Shown: positions 17,325 through 24,421 of the stretch, piece after piece
How positions within the stretch are numbered: position 1 is the stretch's first letter
Layout of the letters: each line of letters starts with the position of its first letter
Assembly: GCA_016190985.1 (NCBI GenBank)
Contig: JACPPI010000021.1
Span: forward strand, 1 to 61,384
DNA from: Opitutia bacterium
GTDB lineage: Bacteria; Verrucomicrobiota; Verrucomicrobiia; Opitutales; Opitutaceae
DNA length: 61,384 nucleotides
Direction: 5' to 3'
Notes under the pieces: generated by a model
The model's database searches: none
What the model saw: only the letters and a program-made list of their open reading frames with translations
What the model was told of the DNA's origin: nothing
Position numbers and translations under genes: made by a program

Positions 17325-17690
17325 TCAGGCGAGGGCCACCCGGGCGAACTCCAGCGCGACGGCGGTCAGCGGCTTGGCGGCGTCGGCGCCGAAGAGGTGG
17401 AGCAGGGCCCACATCGTGCCGCCGGCGAGCACGAGGCCGATGAAGAACAGGATCGTGCAAAAGACCTTGTCCCAGCGCAGGTGCATGAAGAAGAAGATGA
17501 CGAACATGAACTTCACCGCCGAGAGCAGGCAGAGGGCCGTGACGACAAACCACTTCACGATCGGCAGGTAGACCAGCACGACCTCCACGCCGGTGATGAC
17601 GGCCAGGATCATCGCGACCTGGATGTAGAAGTGGAATTTGCTCGGCTCGGAGTGGCCGGCGGCGGGAGAAGCGGCAGCGGGGGCAGACAT
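17325..17690 (-). CDS. ctaF: Cytochrome c oxidase subunit IV
   Basis: The 121-residue protein has three membrane segments (about 25-45, 50-72, 80-100) and the subunit IV core VVTALCLLSAVKFMFVIFFFMHLRWD, where the H-L-R-W-D end is characteristic of the CtaF/CyoD group. It stabilises the oxidase and has no redox centre. The N-terminus is Ala/Pro-rich and cytoplasmic. It is the fourth gene in the oxidase series, separated from ctaE by a 72-nt hexamer array. Confidence 0.88.
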   Translation of the reverse strand: MSAPAAASPAAGHSEPSKFHFYIQVAMILAVITGVEVVLVYLPIVKWFVVTALCLLSAVKFMFVIFFFMHLRWDKVFCTILFFIGLVLAGGTMWALLHLFGADAAKPLTAVALEFARVALA

Positions 17691-17706
17691 GGGGAGAGAG
17701 TTGGAT

Positions 17707-17778
17707 AATCTTTCTCGTTCTCGTAATCGTTATCTTAATCTCAAGAGAACGATTAGGATTAAGAGAATGAGAACGATT
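17707..17778. repeat. Mirrored 6-nt array, 6+6 units
   Basis: The sequence splits exactly into hexamers: AATCTT, TCTCGT, TCTCGT, AATCGT, TATCTT, AATCTC, then AAGAGA, ACGATT, AGGATT, AAGAGA, ATGAGA, ACGATT. The second six are the reverse-complement vocabulary of the first six, so the whole is a periodic hairpin. It fills the ctaE-ctaF gap. Confidence 0.85.
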
Positions 17779-17780
17779 GG

Positions 17781-18617
17781 TTAGAGATACTCCAGGAGGT
17801 AGACGGCGGTGAAGATGATGATCCAGACGATGTCGACGAAGTGCCAGTAGAGGCCGATGGCCTCGACATCGATGGCGTTTTTCTCGCCGAACTCGACCGC
17901 GCCGCGGGCCCGGCCGAGGGCGACCATGGCGGCGAGGCCCACGAGGCCGACGCCGAACTGCGCCGCGTGGTGCGACAGCATCCGGCCGAGCGGCAGGCCG
18001 TAGATGACCTCGATCATGCCCGGGACGAACCAGATGAAGGCGACGCCGAAGGTGACCGCGACGGCGAGCAGATGGAGGAGGTTCATCACCAGGCCGGCGC
18101 CGCTGGCGGGCTTGAAGGTGCGCACATACATCATGCCCAGCAGGAGCACGCCGATGGCGACGTGGGTGCCGTGGGTGCCGGTGAGGGTGTAGAACGTGGA
18201 GCCGAAGATGCTGTTCGACAGCGTCATCTTCTTCACCGCGACGAAGTGGGTGAACTCGTAGACCTGGCCGCCGAGGAAGATGCAGCCGAAGAACATCGTG
18301 CCGAGCAGCATGGTGCGCGTGCTGCGGATGTTGCCGCGCTGGATGGCGTTCACGGCGAGCGCCATGAGCAGCGAGGACATGAGCAGGATGAACGTCGAGA
18401 AGGACGTGAGCTCGATGTTGAACACCTGCGTCGGGACCGCGTTGCCCGGGGGCGGGTTGAGGCGGTAGACGAGGTGGGTCGAGATCAGCGTGCCGAAGAA
18501 CATGCAGTCCGAAGCGAGGAAGGCCCACCACAGGAGCTTCTTGTTTGGGATGCCCGTCGACGTGGTGTGGTCGTGATGGTGGTCGATGTGACCGGCGGTG
18601 GCCGCGTGGCTGCTCAT
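17781..18617 (-). CDS. ctaE: Cytochrome c oxidase subunit III, with extra membrane segments
   Basis: Family signatures are KLLWWAFLASDCMFFGTLISTHLVYR at the first helix, the His-rich FTLTGTHGTHVAIGVLLL-like segment, and the final GLYWHFVDIVWIIIFTAVYLLEYL. Most five-helix CtaE proteins have about 200 residues; this has 278. The excess, about residues 178-250, holds two added hydrophobic segments (LLHLLAVAVTFGVAFIWFVPG and FGVGLVGLAAMVALGRARG) between the conserved HGTHV helix and the final helix. The N-terminus is His-rich (HIDHHHDHTT), possibly metal-binding. The start is preceded by a four-unit heptamer array and no Shine-Dalgarno sequence. Confidence 0.9.
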   Translation of the reverse strand: MSSHAATAGHIDHHHDHTTSTGIPNKKLLWWAFLASDCMFFGTLISTHLVYRLNPPPGNAVPTQVFNIELTSFSTFILLMSSLLMALAVNAIQRGNIRSTRTMLLGTMFFGCIFLGGQVYEFTHFVAVKKMTLSNSIFGSTFYTLTGTHGTHVAIGVLLLGMMYVRTFKPASGAGLVMNLLHLLAVAVTFGVAFIWFVPGMIEVIYGLPLGRMLSHHAAQFGVGLVGLAAMVALGRARGAVEFGEKNAIDVEAIGLYWHFVDIVWIIIFTAVYLLEYL

Positions 18618-18624
18618 GGCTTAG

Positions 18625-18652
18625 TTGAAAGGTGAAAGTTGAAAGGTGAAAG
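18625..18652 (-). repeat. Four 7-nt units in the ctaE leader
   Basis: On the coding strand: CTTTCAC, CTTTCAA, CTTTCAC, CTTTCAA, a 28-nt G-free array in the ctaD-ctaE gap, ending 7 nt before the ctaE ATG. Confidence 0.75.
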
Positions 18653-18662
18653 CCAAGGCGGC

Positions 18663-20672
18663 TTAGTGGTGGTCGCCGCGGGACTCGGTGACCTTGCCGT
18701 CGGCGCCGAGGTGGAGGTGGTAGCCGCCGGGGCCCTCGAGGGACCAGAGGTAGCAGGCGGCGAGCAGGATGACGCCGCCGGCGATGCCGAGCGGGAGATG
18801 GGAGGCGAAGATCTGGTTGCCGAACATGACGACCGGGTGGTGGAGCTGGGCCATGTTGTAGGCGCCGATGAGCAGGCCGAAGGCGGCGATGATCGGATAC
18901 CACGACTGGTCGGGCATGTGGATGCCGCCATGGGATTCCTCGGCCTGGATGAGGGCCGCCTTCTCCTTCGCGATCTCGTCCTTGTGGGTCTTCTCATACC
19001 ACCAGGCGTCGCGGGCATGGACGCTCGGGATGGCGTCGAAGTTGTGCTCAGGCGGCGGGGAGGGGATGGACCATTCCAGTGTGCGGCCGTCCCACGGGTC
19101 GTTGCCGCACTTCTGGCCCTTGAAGAGCGACCAGACGAGCACGGCGAAGTAGGTGAAGATGCCGACGCCGAGCAGGTAGGCGCCGCAGGTGGCGAAGAGG
19201 TTGCCCTCGTTCCAGCCCATGTTGGAGTCGTAGGTCCAGGTGCGGCGGGGCATGCCGTTCAGGCCGAGGAAGTGCATCGGGAAGAACGTGCAGTTGAAGC
19301 CGACGAAGATGAGCCAGAACGAGACCTTGCCCCAGAACTCGGGCACCATCCGGCCGAAGAACTTCGGGAACCAGTAGTGGATGGCGGCGAGCAGCGCGAA
19401 GGTGGCGCCGCCGATGAGCACGTAGTGGAAGTGCGCGATGACGAAGTAGCTGTCCTGTTGCTGGGCGTCGGCCGGCGCGGCGGAGTGCATGATGCCGGAG
19501 AAGCCGCCGAGCATGAACATCCAGATGAATCCGAGGGCGAACATCATCGGCACGCGGGTCATGATCTGGCCGCCCCAGAGGGTGCCGATCCAGTTGAAGA
19601 TCTTGACGCCGGTCGGGACCGCGATGGCCATGGTGGCGAGCGCGAAGGCCGCGGTGGCGACGTTGCCCAGGCCGGTGGTGAACATGTGGTGGCTCCACAC
19701 GCCGAAGCCGATGAAGCCGATCGCCACGCCCGAGAACACGATGATCGGGTAGCCGAAGAGCGGCTTGCGCGAGAAGGTCGGGAGGATCTCCGAGACGTAG
19801 CCCATCGGGGGCAGGATGAGGATGTAGACCTCGGGGTGGCCGAACACCCAGAAGAGGTGCTGCCAGAGAATGGGCTGGCCGCCGCCGGAAACCTCGAAGA
19901 AGTTCGTGCCGAAGTTGCGGTCGAACATCACCTCGACCAGCGCGATGGCGATGGCCGGCAGGGCGAGGATGAGCAGGAAGCTCGTGACGAGCGCCATCCA
20001 GGTGAACACCGGCAGGCGCATCATCGTCAGGCCCGGGGCGCGCAGGTTGATGATCGTGACGATGAAGTTCAGCGACGCCACGATCGAGGAGAGGCCGAGC
20101 ACCTGGATGCCCAGCACCCAGAAGTCGGTGGACAGGTCGGGCGTAAAGGCCTTGGAGGTCAGCGGGGCGTAGCCGAACCAGCCGACATCGGGCGCGCCGC
20201 CGAAGTTCATGTGGGGGAAGACGTGCGAGATCCAGCCGACGTTGAGCAGGATGGCGCCGACGACCCAGACCCAGAGCGAGAAGGAGTTGAGGCGGGGGAA
20301 GGCCACGTCGCGCGCGCCGACCTGGATCGGCACGAGCAGGTTGAAGAACGCGGCGTTGAGCGGCATGACCGCGAGGAAGATCATCGTCGTGCCGTGCATC
20401 GTGAACAGCTCGTTGTAGAGCTGCGCGCTGATGAAGCGGTTGTTCGGCACGATGAGCTGCGTGCGGATCATCAGGGCCTCGAGGCCGCCGATGAGGAAGA
20501 ACAGGATGGCGAAGCCGCCGTAGAGCATGCCGATGCGCTTGTGGTCGACGGTGGTCAGCCAGCTGACGAGGCCGGTCTTGGCGGTCGGCCGGGCGAACAG
20601 ATCAAAGGTCGCCTTCTTCGCCGGGGCGCGGGCGCCGCCGGTGTAGGCGGATTTTGCGATAGCTTCAGCCAT
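18663..20672 (-). CDS. ctaD: Cytochrome c oxidase subunit I
   Basis: The 669-residue subunit holds heme a, heme a3 and CuB and reduces O2 while pumping protons. Seen: VDHKRIGMLYGGFAILFFLIGG, LFTMHGTTMIFLAVMP (heme a His), WVFGHPEVYILILPPMG with the cross-linked His-Tyr pair, the HHMFTTGL CuB histidines, and SYFVIAHFHYVLIGG with heme ligands. The C-terminal 130 residues add two membrane helices (YPIIAAFGLLIGAYNMAQ and LGIAGGVILLAACYLWSLEG), as in caa3-type SoxB/CtaD forms. It follows ctaC by 18 nt. Confidence 0.96.
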   Translation of the reverse strand: MAEAIAKSAYTGGARAPAKKATFDLFARPTAKTGLVSWLTTVDHKRIGMLYGGFAILFFLIGGLEALMIRTQLIVPNNRFISAQLYNELFTMHGTTMIFLAVMPLNAAFFNLLVPIQVGARDVAFPRLNSFSLWVWVVGAILLNVGWISHVFPHMNFGGAPDVGWFGYAPLTSKAFTPDLSTDFWVLGIQVLGLSSIVASLNFIVTIINLRAPGLTMMRLPVFTWMALVTSFLLILALPAIAIALVEVMFDRNFGTNFFEVSGGGQPILWQHLFWVFGHPEVYILILPPMGYVSEILPTFSRKPLFGYPIIVFSGVAIGFIGFGVWSHHMFTTGLGNVATAAFALATMAIAVPTGVKIFNWIGTLWGGQIMTRVPMMFALGFIWMFMLGGFSGIMHSAAPADAQQQDSYFVIAHFHYVLIGGATFALLAAIHYWFPKFFGRMVPEFWGKVSFWLIFVGFNCTFFPMHFLGLNGMPRRTWTYDSNMGWNEGNLFATCGAYLLGVGIFTYFAVLVWSLFKGQKCGNDPWDGRTLEWSIPSPPPEHNFDAIPSVHARDAWWYEKTHKDEIAKEKAALIQAEESHGGIHMPDQSWYPIIAAFGLLIGAYNMAQLHHPVVMFGNQIFASHLPLGIAGGVILLAACYLWSLEGPGGYHLHLGADGKVTESRGDHH

Positions 20673-20690
20673 GGGAGGAAAGGGTGGGGG

Positions 20691-21986
20691 TTACTTGAGG
20701 CTGTGCAGGTAGGCGACGAGGGCGTTGACCTCGGCGTCGTTGAGCGTGAAGTTCTGCTTCCACGCGCCGGTCGGATCCTGCACGAGGTAGCCGCCGAAAT
20801 ACATCTTGTTGCCGGGCTTGAAGTGGGCCGGCTCGTGGAGCCACTGGCTCAGGCGCTCCGGGGTGTTTTCCAGCACGCCGGCGGCGATGGTCGAGCGGGC
20901 GCCGACATGGGTGAGGTCGGGGCCGGTGATGCCGATGCCCTCGTGGCCGCGGGTGGTGTGGCAGGAAATGCAGGTCTTGCTGGAGAACAGCTTGCGGCCG
21001 GCGGCGATGAGCGCGGGATTTTCCCCGGCGGCGGGTTCCTGCATCTTCTGCCAGGCGGCGAGGGGATTGGCGTCAAACTCGGTCGAGCCGGCGAGCGCGC
21101 GGCCGTCGTTGAGTTTCAGGCTGGCGAACCTGACCTGCGGCAGACCGGCGGCGGCGAGGGCCGGGGCCGGGACGGTGCGCGCGGGCTGCTTCTGGCGGGC
21201 GAGCCATTGGTCGTAGTCCGCCTGCGCCAGCGCGATGACGCGGAATTTCATGATCGCGTGGGACTCGCCGCAATACTCGGCGCACTGGCCGTAGAAGTAG
21301 CCCGGCCGCTCGGCCTTGAACCAGAGGAAATTCGGGCGGTTCGGCATCATGTCCACCTTGCCGGCCAGCTTGGGGATCCAGAAGCTGTGGATGACATCGA
21401 CGGTGCGGAGCTGCACGCGGACGGGGCGGCCGGCGGGCACGACCAGCTCGTTGCCGGTGACGAGCGGGGCCTCGCCGCCGGTCGGGAGCTTCACCAGCTC
21501 GTTGGGGTATTCGAACTTGAACCACCACTGATAGCCGGTGGCGGTGACATCGAGGGCGTTGCCCTTTTCGGCCTCGGGGACGTCGTGCGTATACCAGATG
21601 TCGCGCACCGTCGGGATGGCGATGATGACCAGCAGGCCGACGGACGCGACAATCAGGCCAATCTCAATCAGAGGATTGCCGTGACCCTGCGGTGGGGGCG
21701 GGGATTTTTCGTCGGCCTCGGATTTGGCGCGGAATTTGATCTGCGCGTAGGCCAGCACGCTGCCGACCACGAGGAAGATGCCACCTGTCACCCAGCAGGT
21801 GACGAGGAACAGGTCCCATTGCGACCTAGCCACCGGGCCCTCGGTGACCATGGTGGACTGGGGGCCGCTGAGGCTGAAGACCTGGTGCAGCCAGGCGCAG
21901 CCGGTGCAGCTGACCAGGACGAGCCCGGCGAGAAAAACGGCGGCAAAGCGGAAGATTTTGCGGTGGTCGGAGCGTGGACTGGTCAT
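20691..21986 (-). CDS. ctaC: Cytochrome c oxidase subunit II with fused cytochrome c domain (caa3 type)
   Basis: From ATG 21986 the protein has 431 residues: a lipoprotein-like signal (VFLAGLVLVSCTGC), two membrane helices (about 58-80 and 105-125), the CuA cupredoxin domain with WWFKFEYPNE, HSFWIPKLAGK and the CuA ligands in YGQCAEYCGESHAIM, then a C-terminal cytochrome c with heme motif CISCH (about 337) and Met ligand in GNKMYFGG. The fusion marks a caa3-type oxidase that takes electrons from its own cytochrome. In-frame ATG 22004 and TTG 22025 lie upstream. I chose 21986 because the signal peptide follows it. First gene of the ctaC-D-E-F series. Confidence 0.93.
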   Translation of the reverse strand: MTSPRSDHRKIFRFAAVFLAGLVLVSCTGCAWLHQVFSLSGPQSTMVTEGPVARSQWDLFLVTCWVTGGIFLVVGSVLAYAQIKFRAKSEADEKSPPPPQGHGNPLIEIGLIVASVGLLVIIAIPTVRDIWYTHDVPEAEKGNALDVTATGYQWWFKFEYPNELVKLPTGGEAPLVTGNELVVPAGRPVRVQLRTVDVIHSFWIPKLAGKVDMMPNRPNFLWFKAERPGYFYGQCAEYCGESHAIMKFRVIALAQADYDQWLARQKQPARTVPAPALAAAGLPQVRFASLKLNDGRALAGSTEFDANPLAAWQKMQEPAAGENPALIAAGRKLFSSKTCISCHTTRGHEGIGITGPDLTHVGARSTIAAGVLENTPERLSQWLHEPAHFKPGNKMYFGGYLVQDPTGAWKQNFTLNDAEVNALVAYLHSLK

Positions 21987-22102
21987 GTGTAACAAGGGCG
22001 GCATCAGCGGGGTGCGCCGGGCCAAGTGAGTGGGGTCAGCGTTTGGAAAACGGAACCCATTTCAACCACAAAACCGCGCCAAAATCCGGCCTGCGGCCCG
22101 GG

Positions 22103-22144
22103 GGTATTAACCGCGCGGCGCCTGGTATTAGCCGGGTGTTAACC
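22103..22144. promoter_or_regulatory. Three helically phased GGTRTTARCC decamers
   Basis: GGTATTAACC (22103), GGTATTAGCC (22124) and GGTGTTAACC (22135) start 21 and 11 bp apart, two turns and one turn of B-DNA. They lie between divergent ctaC and the cupredoxin gene. Each decamer has GGT...ACC or GCC symmetry. They are the best operator candidate for joint control. Confidence 0.5.
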
Positions 22145-22194
22145 TGCGCTGCGGCATTGCAGACCGCCCGCAAAGTGTGCGAGGCTGCCGCTCC

Positions 22195-22683
22195 ATGAAA
22201 AAACACCTGCTTCTCCCCTTGCTCACCGGCTGCCTCGCGCTCACCGGCTGCGGCCCGAAAGACCAGGCCGCGGCCCCGAACTCCGCGGCGTCCGCCTCGG
22301 CGGTGGCGGTCTTCGAATTCACCGCCAACGACTCGATGAAATTCAACCTCACCCGCATCGAGGTGAAGGCCGGCCAGGACGTGAAAGTCACGCTGACCAA
22401 CACCGGCAGCATGCCCAAGGCCGCCATGGCGCACAACTGGGTGCTCCTCAAGAAGGGCGCCGACGGCAAGGCGTTCACCGACGCCGCCGTCACGGCCCAG
22501 GCCACGGATTACATCCCGCCCGCGCTCGCCGACCAGATCATCGTCCACACAAAGATGATCGGCGCCAAGCAGAGCGACGAGATCACCTTCAAGGCCCCGA
22601 CCGAGCCTGGCGAATACCCGTTCGTCTGCACCTTCCCGGCGCATTTCCTGTCGGGCATGCAGGGTGTGATGGTCGTCAAGTAA
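22195..22683 (+). CDS. Azurin/auracyanin-like cupredoxin lipoprotein
   Basis: The 162-residue protein (from ATG 22195) has a lipoprotein signal ending LALTGC, then an Ala/Ser-rich linker and a cupredoxin domain. Type 1 copper ligands are visible: His in AMAHNWVLLK, then Cys, His and Met in FVCTFPAHFLSGMQGVMVV. N-terminal half IEVKAGQDVKVTLTNTGSMPKAAMAHN is typical of azurin and auracyanin. It probably shuttles electrons at the outer face of the membrane, and its divergence from the caa3 operon suggests it may feed the oxidase, an inference from position. Confidence 0.9.
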   Translation: MKKHLLLPLLTGCLALTGCGPKDQAAAPNSAASASAVAVFEFTANDSMKFNLTRIEVKAGQDVKVTLTNTGSMPKAAMAHNWVLLKKGADGKAFTDAAVTAQATDYIPPALADQIIVHTKMIGAKQSDEITFKAPTEPGEYPFVCTFPAHFLSGMQGVMVVK

Positions 22684-22721
22684 GCGCCCCTGTGGGAGCG
22701 AGCTCGCTCGCGACGCCATTC

Positions 22722-22756
22722 AAGCCGGGCCTCCGCGCCCGGCTTTTGTTTTTTTG
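22722..22756 (+). terminator. Rho-independent terminator of the cupredoxin gene
   Basis: AAGCCGGGC, loop CTCC, GCGCCCGGCTT followed by TTGTTTTTTT, 39 nt past the stop codon. Confidence 0.9.
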
Positions 22757-22836
22757 CGGCGGGACCATCAGCCTCGCAGCGCAGGTGTAGGTTGCGCGCT
22801 CGCGCGCAACGGGGCGTGCAAGCACGCCACCTGCAT

Positions 22837-23271
22837 TCAGCCCGCCGGCCACCACCGGTAGAGGAAGAAATACACCAGCACGCCGGTCACCGACACATAA
22901 TACCAGATCGGGAAGGTGAACTTCGCCCAGCGCTTGTGCGTTTCGTAGTCGCCCTTGATCGCGAACCAAAACGTGCGCGGCACGAGGTAGGCGATGGCCA
23001 TGGCCAGCACGATGTGCGTGAGCAGCATCGTGAAATAGAAGGCGCGCAGCAGCGGCGCCTCGCCGCCGAACGGGGTGTGCACGCCGCGCACGAGGATCTT
23101 GTGGGTCACATAGCCCGCGAGGAACACCGCCGACACCGCGCCGGCGCTGAGCATGCAGGCCCGGTGCAGGTCGCGCTGGCCGCGCCTGATGAAAACAAAG
23201 CCCGCCGTGATGAGCACCGTCGCGGTGGCGTTGAGCGCGGCGTTGATGGTGGGGAGGTCGGCGACGGTCAT
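22837..23271 (-). CDS. DUF420 membrane protein (CtaM/YozB-like)
   Basis: The 144-residue protein has four membrane segments and DUF420 signatures: LPTINAALNATATVLITAGFVFIRRGQRDLHRACML, YVTHKIL, FYFTMLLTHIVLAMAI and HKRWAKFTFPIWYYVSVTGVLVYFFLY. Its conserved His residues may carry metal. In Gram-positives the homologue CtaM is needed for aa3-type oxidase activity, and the position here, directly downstream of ctaB and ctaA, supports a role in oxidase maturation. An octamer array fills the gap to ctaB. Confidence 0.85.
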   Translation of the reverse strand: MTVADLPTINAALNATATVLITAGFVFIRRGQRDLHRACMLSAGAVSAVFLAGYVTHKILVRGVHTPFGGEAPLLRAFYFTMLLTHIVLAMAIAYLVPRTFWFAIKGDYETHKRWAKFTFPIWYYVSVTGVLVYFFLYRWWPAG

Positions 23272-23295
23272 GGGAAAATCGGAAAAAGGATCTGT

Positions 23296-23367
23296 CTGGG
23301 ACTCAGAAAATCAGGGAAACAGAGACGCTGATTGGTTCGTTTCCTGAGTTCCTGATTTCCAGATTTA
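23296..23367. repeat. 8-nt array, nine units
   Basis: The ctaB to DUF420 gap reads in octamers CTGGGACT, CAGAAAAT, CAGGGAAA, CAGAGACG, CTGATTGG, TTCGTTTC, CTGAGTTC, CTGATTTC, CAGATTTA. Eight of nine begin CTG or CAG. The first and last parts can pair (CAGAAAATCAGGGAAAC with GTTTCCTGAGTTCCTG), giving a hairpin. Total 72 nt, the same as the hexamer array. Confidence 0.75.
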
Positions 23368-24282
23368 AAATCGGAAAATCAGCCGGTCCGTGACGAGGAG
23401 CGTCAGCAGCAGCGGCAGGTAGGCGATCGAGATGAAGAACAGCCGGCGCGCCTCGGTCTCGCGCTTGGCCGGGTTGAGGAAGGTGATCGCGGATTTCAGC
23501 ATCCACAGTCCGAGCGCGGCGGCGGCGGCGAAGTAATACCACGAGCAGTAGCCGAGCAGCGTGGGCAGCACGCTGGCCGCGACCAGCAGCACCGCCCACA
23601 CGAAGGCCCGGCGCGCCGTCCGGCGGCCGTCCGGGTCGGTGACGGAGACCATGCGGAGCCCGGCGGCGGCGTAGTCCTGGCGGTAGGTCCAGGCCAGCGA
23701 GAAGAAGTGCGGCATCTGCCAGGTGTAGAGGATGGCGAAGAGCGACCAGCCAAGCGGATCATTCGAGCGCCCGGCCGCGGCCCAGCCGATCATCGGCGGC
23801 AGGGCCCCGCTGATGGCGCCGATCTCGGTGTTCCAGCGCGACCATTTCTTGGCCGGCGTGTAGATGGCGAGGTAGGCGACGATGGTGGCGAGCGCGAGGA
23901 AGGCCGACTGGCCGTTCACCTGTCGGAACAACACGGCGAGCCCGGCGATGCACATCAGCCAGCCCACGATGAAGGCCGAGCCGGGCTGCACCGCGCCGGT
24001 CGGGATGGGGCGGTCCGCCGTGCGTTTCATTTTCGCGTCGAGGTCGCTCTCCATCCACTGGTTCAGCGCGGCCACGCCGCCGGCGCACAGCGCCGTGCCG
24101 AGCATGACAAACAGAGTCCGCGCCCAGTCCCAGAACGGCAGCGCCGCCAGATAACCGACCATCGCCGTGACGACCGACAGGAAACTCAACCGCGGTTTCG
24201 TCAGCTCCAGATAATGCCGCCAGGTCGCGCGCCCGGCGGGGGCGGCGAGTCCGGTCGGGTTCTGTTCCTCGGTCTTCGTCAT
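23365..24282 (-). CDS. ctaB: Protoheme IX farnesyltransferase (heme O synthase)
   Basis: The 305-residue UbiA-type enzyme joins farnesyl diphosphate to heme B to give heme O. The signature LNQWMESDLDAKMKRTADRPIPTG carries the Asp-rich metal/diphosphate site. YLELTKPRLSFLSVVTAMVGY opens the fold and QMPHFFSLAWTYRQDYAAAGLRM is the second conserved loop. Around nine membrane helices are visible. Next enzyme in the route, ctaA, is directly upstream on the same strand. Its stop codon lies at the edge of the octamer array. Confidence 0.95.
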   Translation of the reverse strand: MTKTEEQNPTGLAAPAGRATWRHYLELTKPRLSFLSVVTAMVGYLAALPFWDWARTLFVMLGTALCAGGVAALNQWMESDLDAKMKRTADRPIPTGAVQPGSAFIVGWLMCIAGLAVLFRQVNGQSAFLALATIVAYLAIYTPAKKWSRWNTEIGAISGALPPMIGWAAAGRSNDPLGWSLFAILYTWQMPHFFSLAWTYRQDYAAAGLRMVSVTDPDGRRTARRAFVWAVLLVAASVLPTLLGYCSWYYFAAAAALGLWMLKSAITFLNPAKRETEARRLFFISIAYLPLLLTLLVTDRLIFRF

Positions 24283-24323
24283 GGATCGGAGCGAGCGGAC
24301 AAAGTCATCGAATATCCCTGCCG

Positions 24324-24409
24324 GTCATTCTGAGCGCAGCGAAGAATCCACGCATTCGAAAGCGGCATCGTGTTCGTGGCCGTGGATTCTTCACTTCGTT
24401 CAGAATGAC
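24324..24409. repeat. GTCATTCTGAGCG palindrome, copy 2
   Basis: Arms GTCATTCTGAGCGCAGCGAA and GAATCCACG face CGTGGATTCTTCACTTCG and TTCAGAATGAC. It fills the ctaA-ctaB gap, starting 42 nt upstream of the ctaB start. Confidence 0.88.
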
Positions 24410-24421
24410 ACATTTTTGGGG

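Noticed and set aside
17707-17778. Possible CRISPR-like array
   Set aside because: Units are 6 nt without spacers, and no cas genes are in the window; the same applies to the 7- and 8-nt arrays.
18639-21992. A very long open frame on the plus strand opposite ctaE-ctaD-ctaC
   Set aside because: It is antisense to three genes with full conserved motifs, is rich in Asp/Glu/His/Arg/Gly as expected from the complement of G+C-rich codons, and has no domain.
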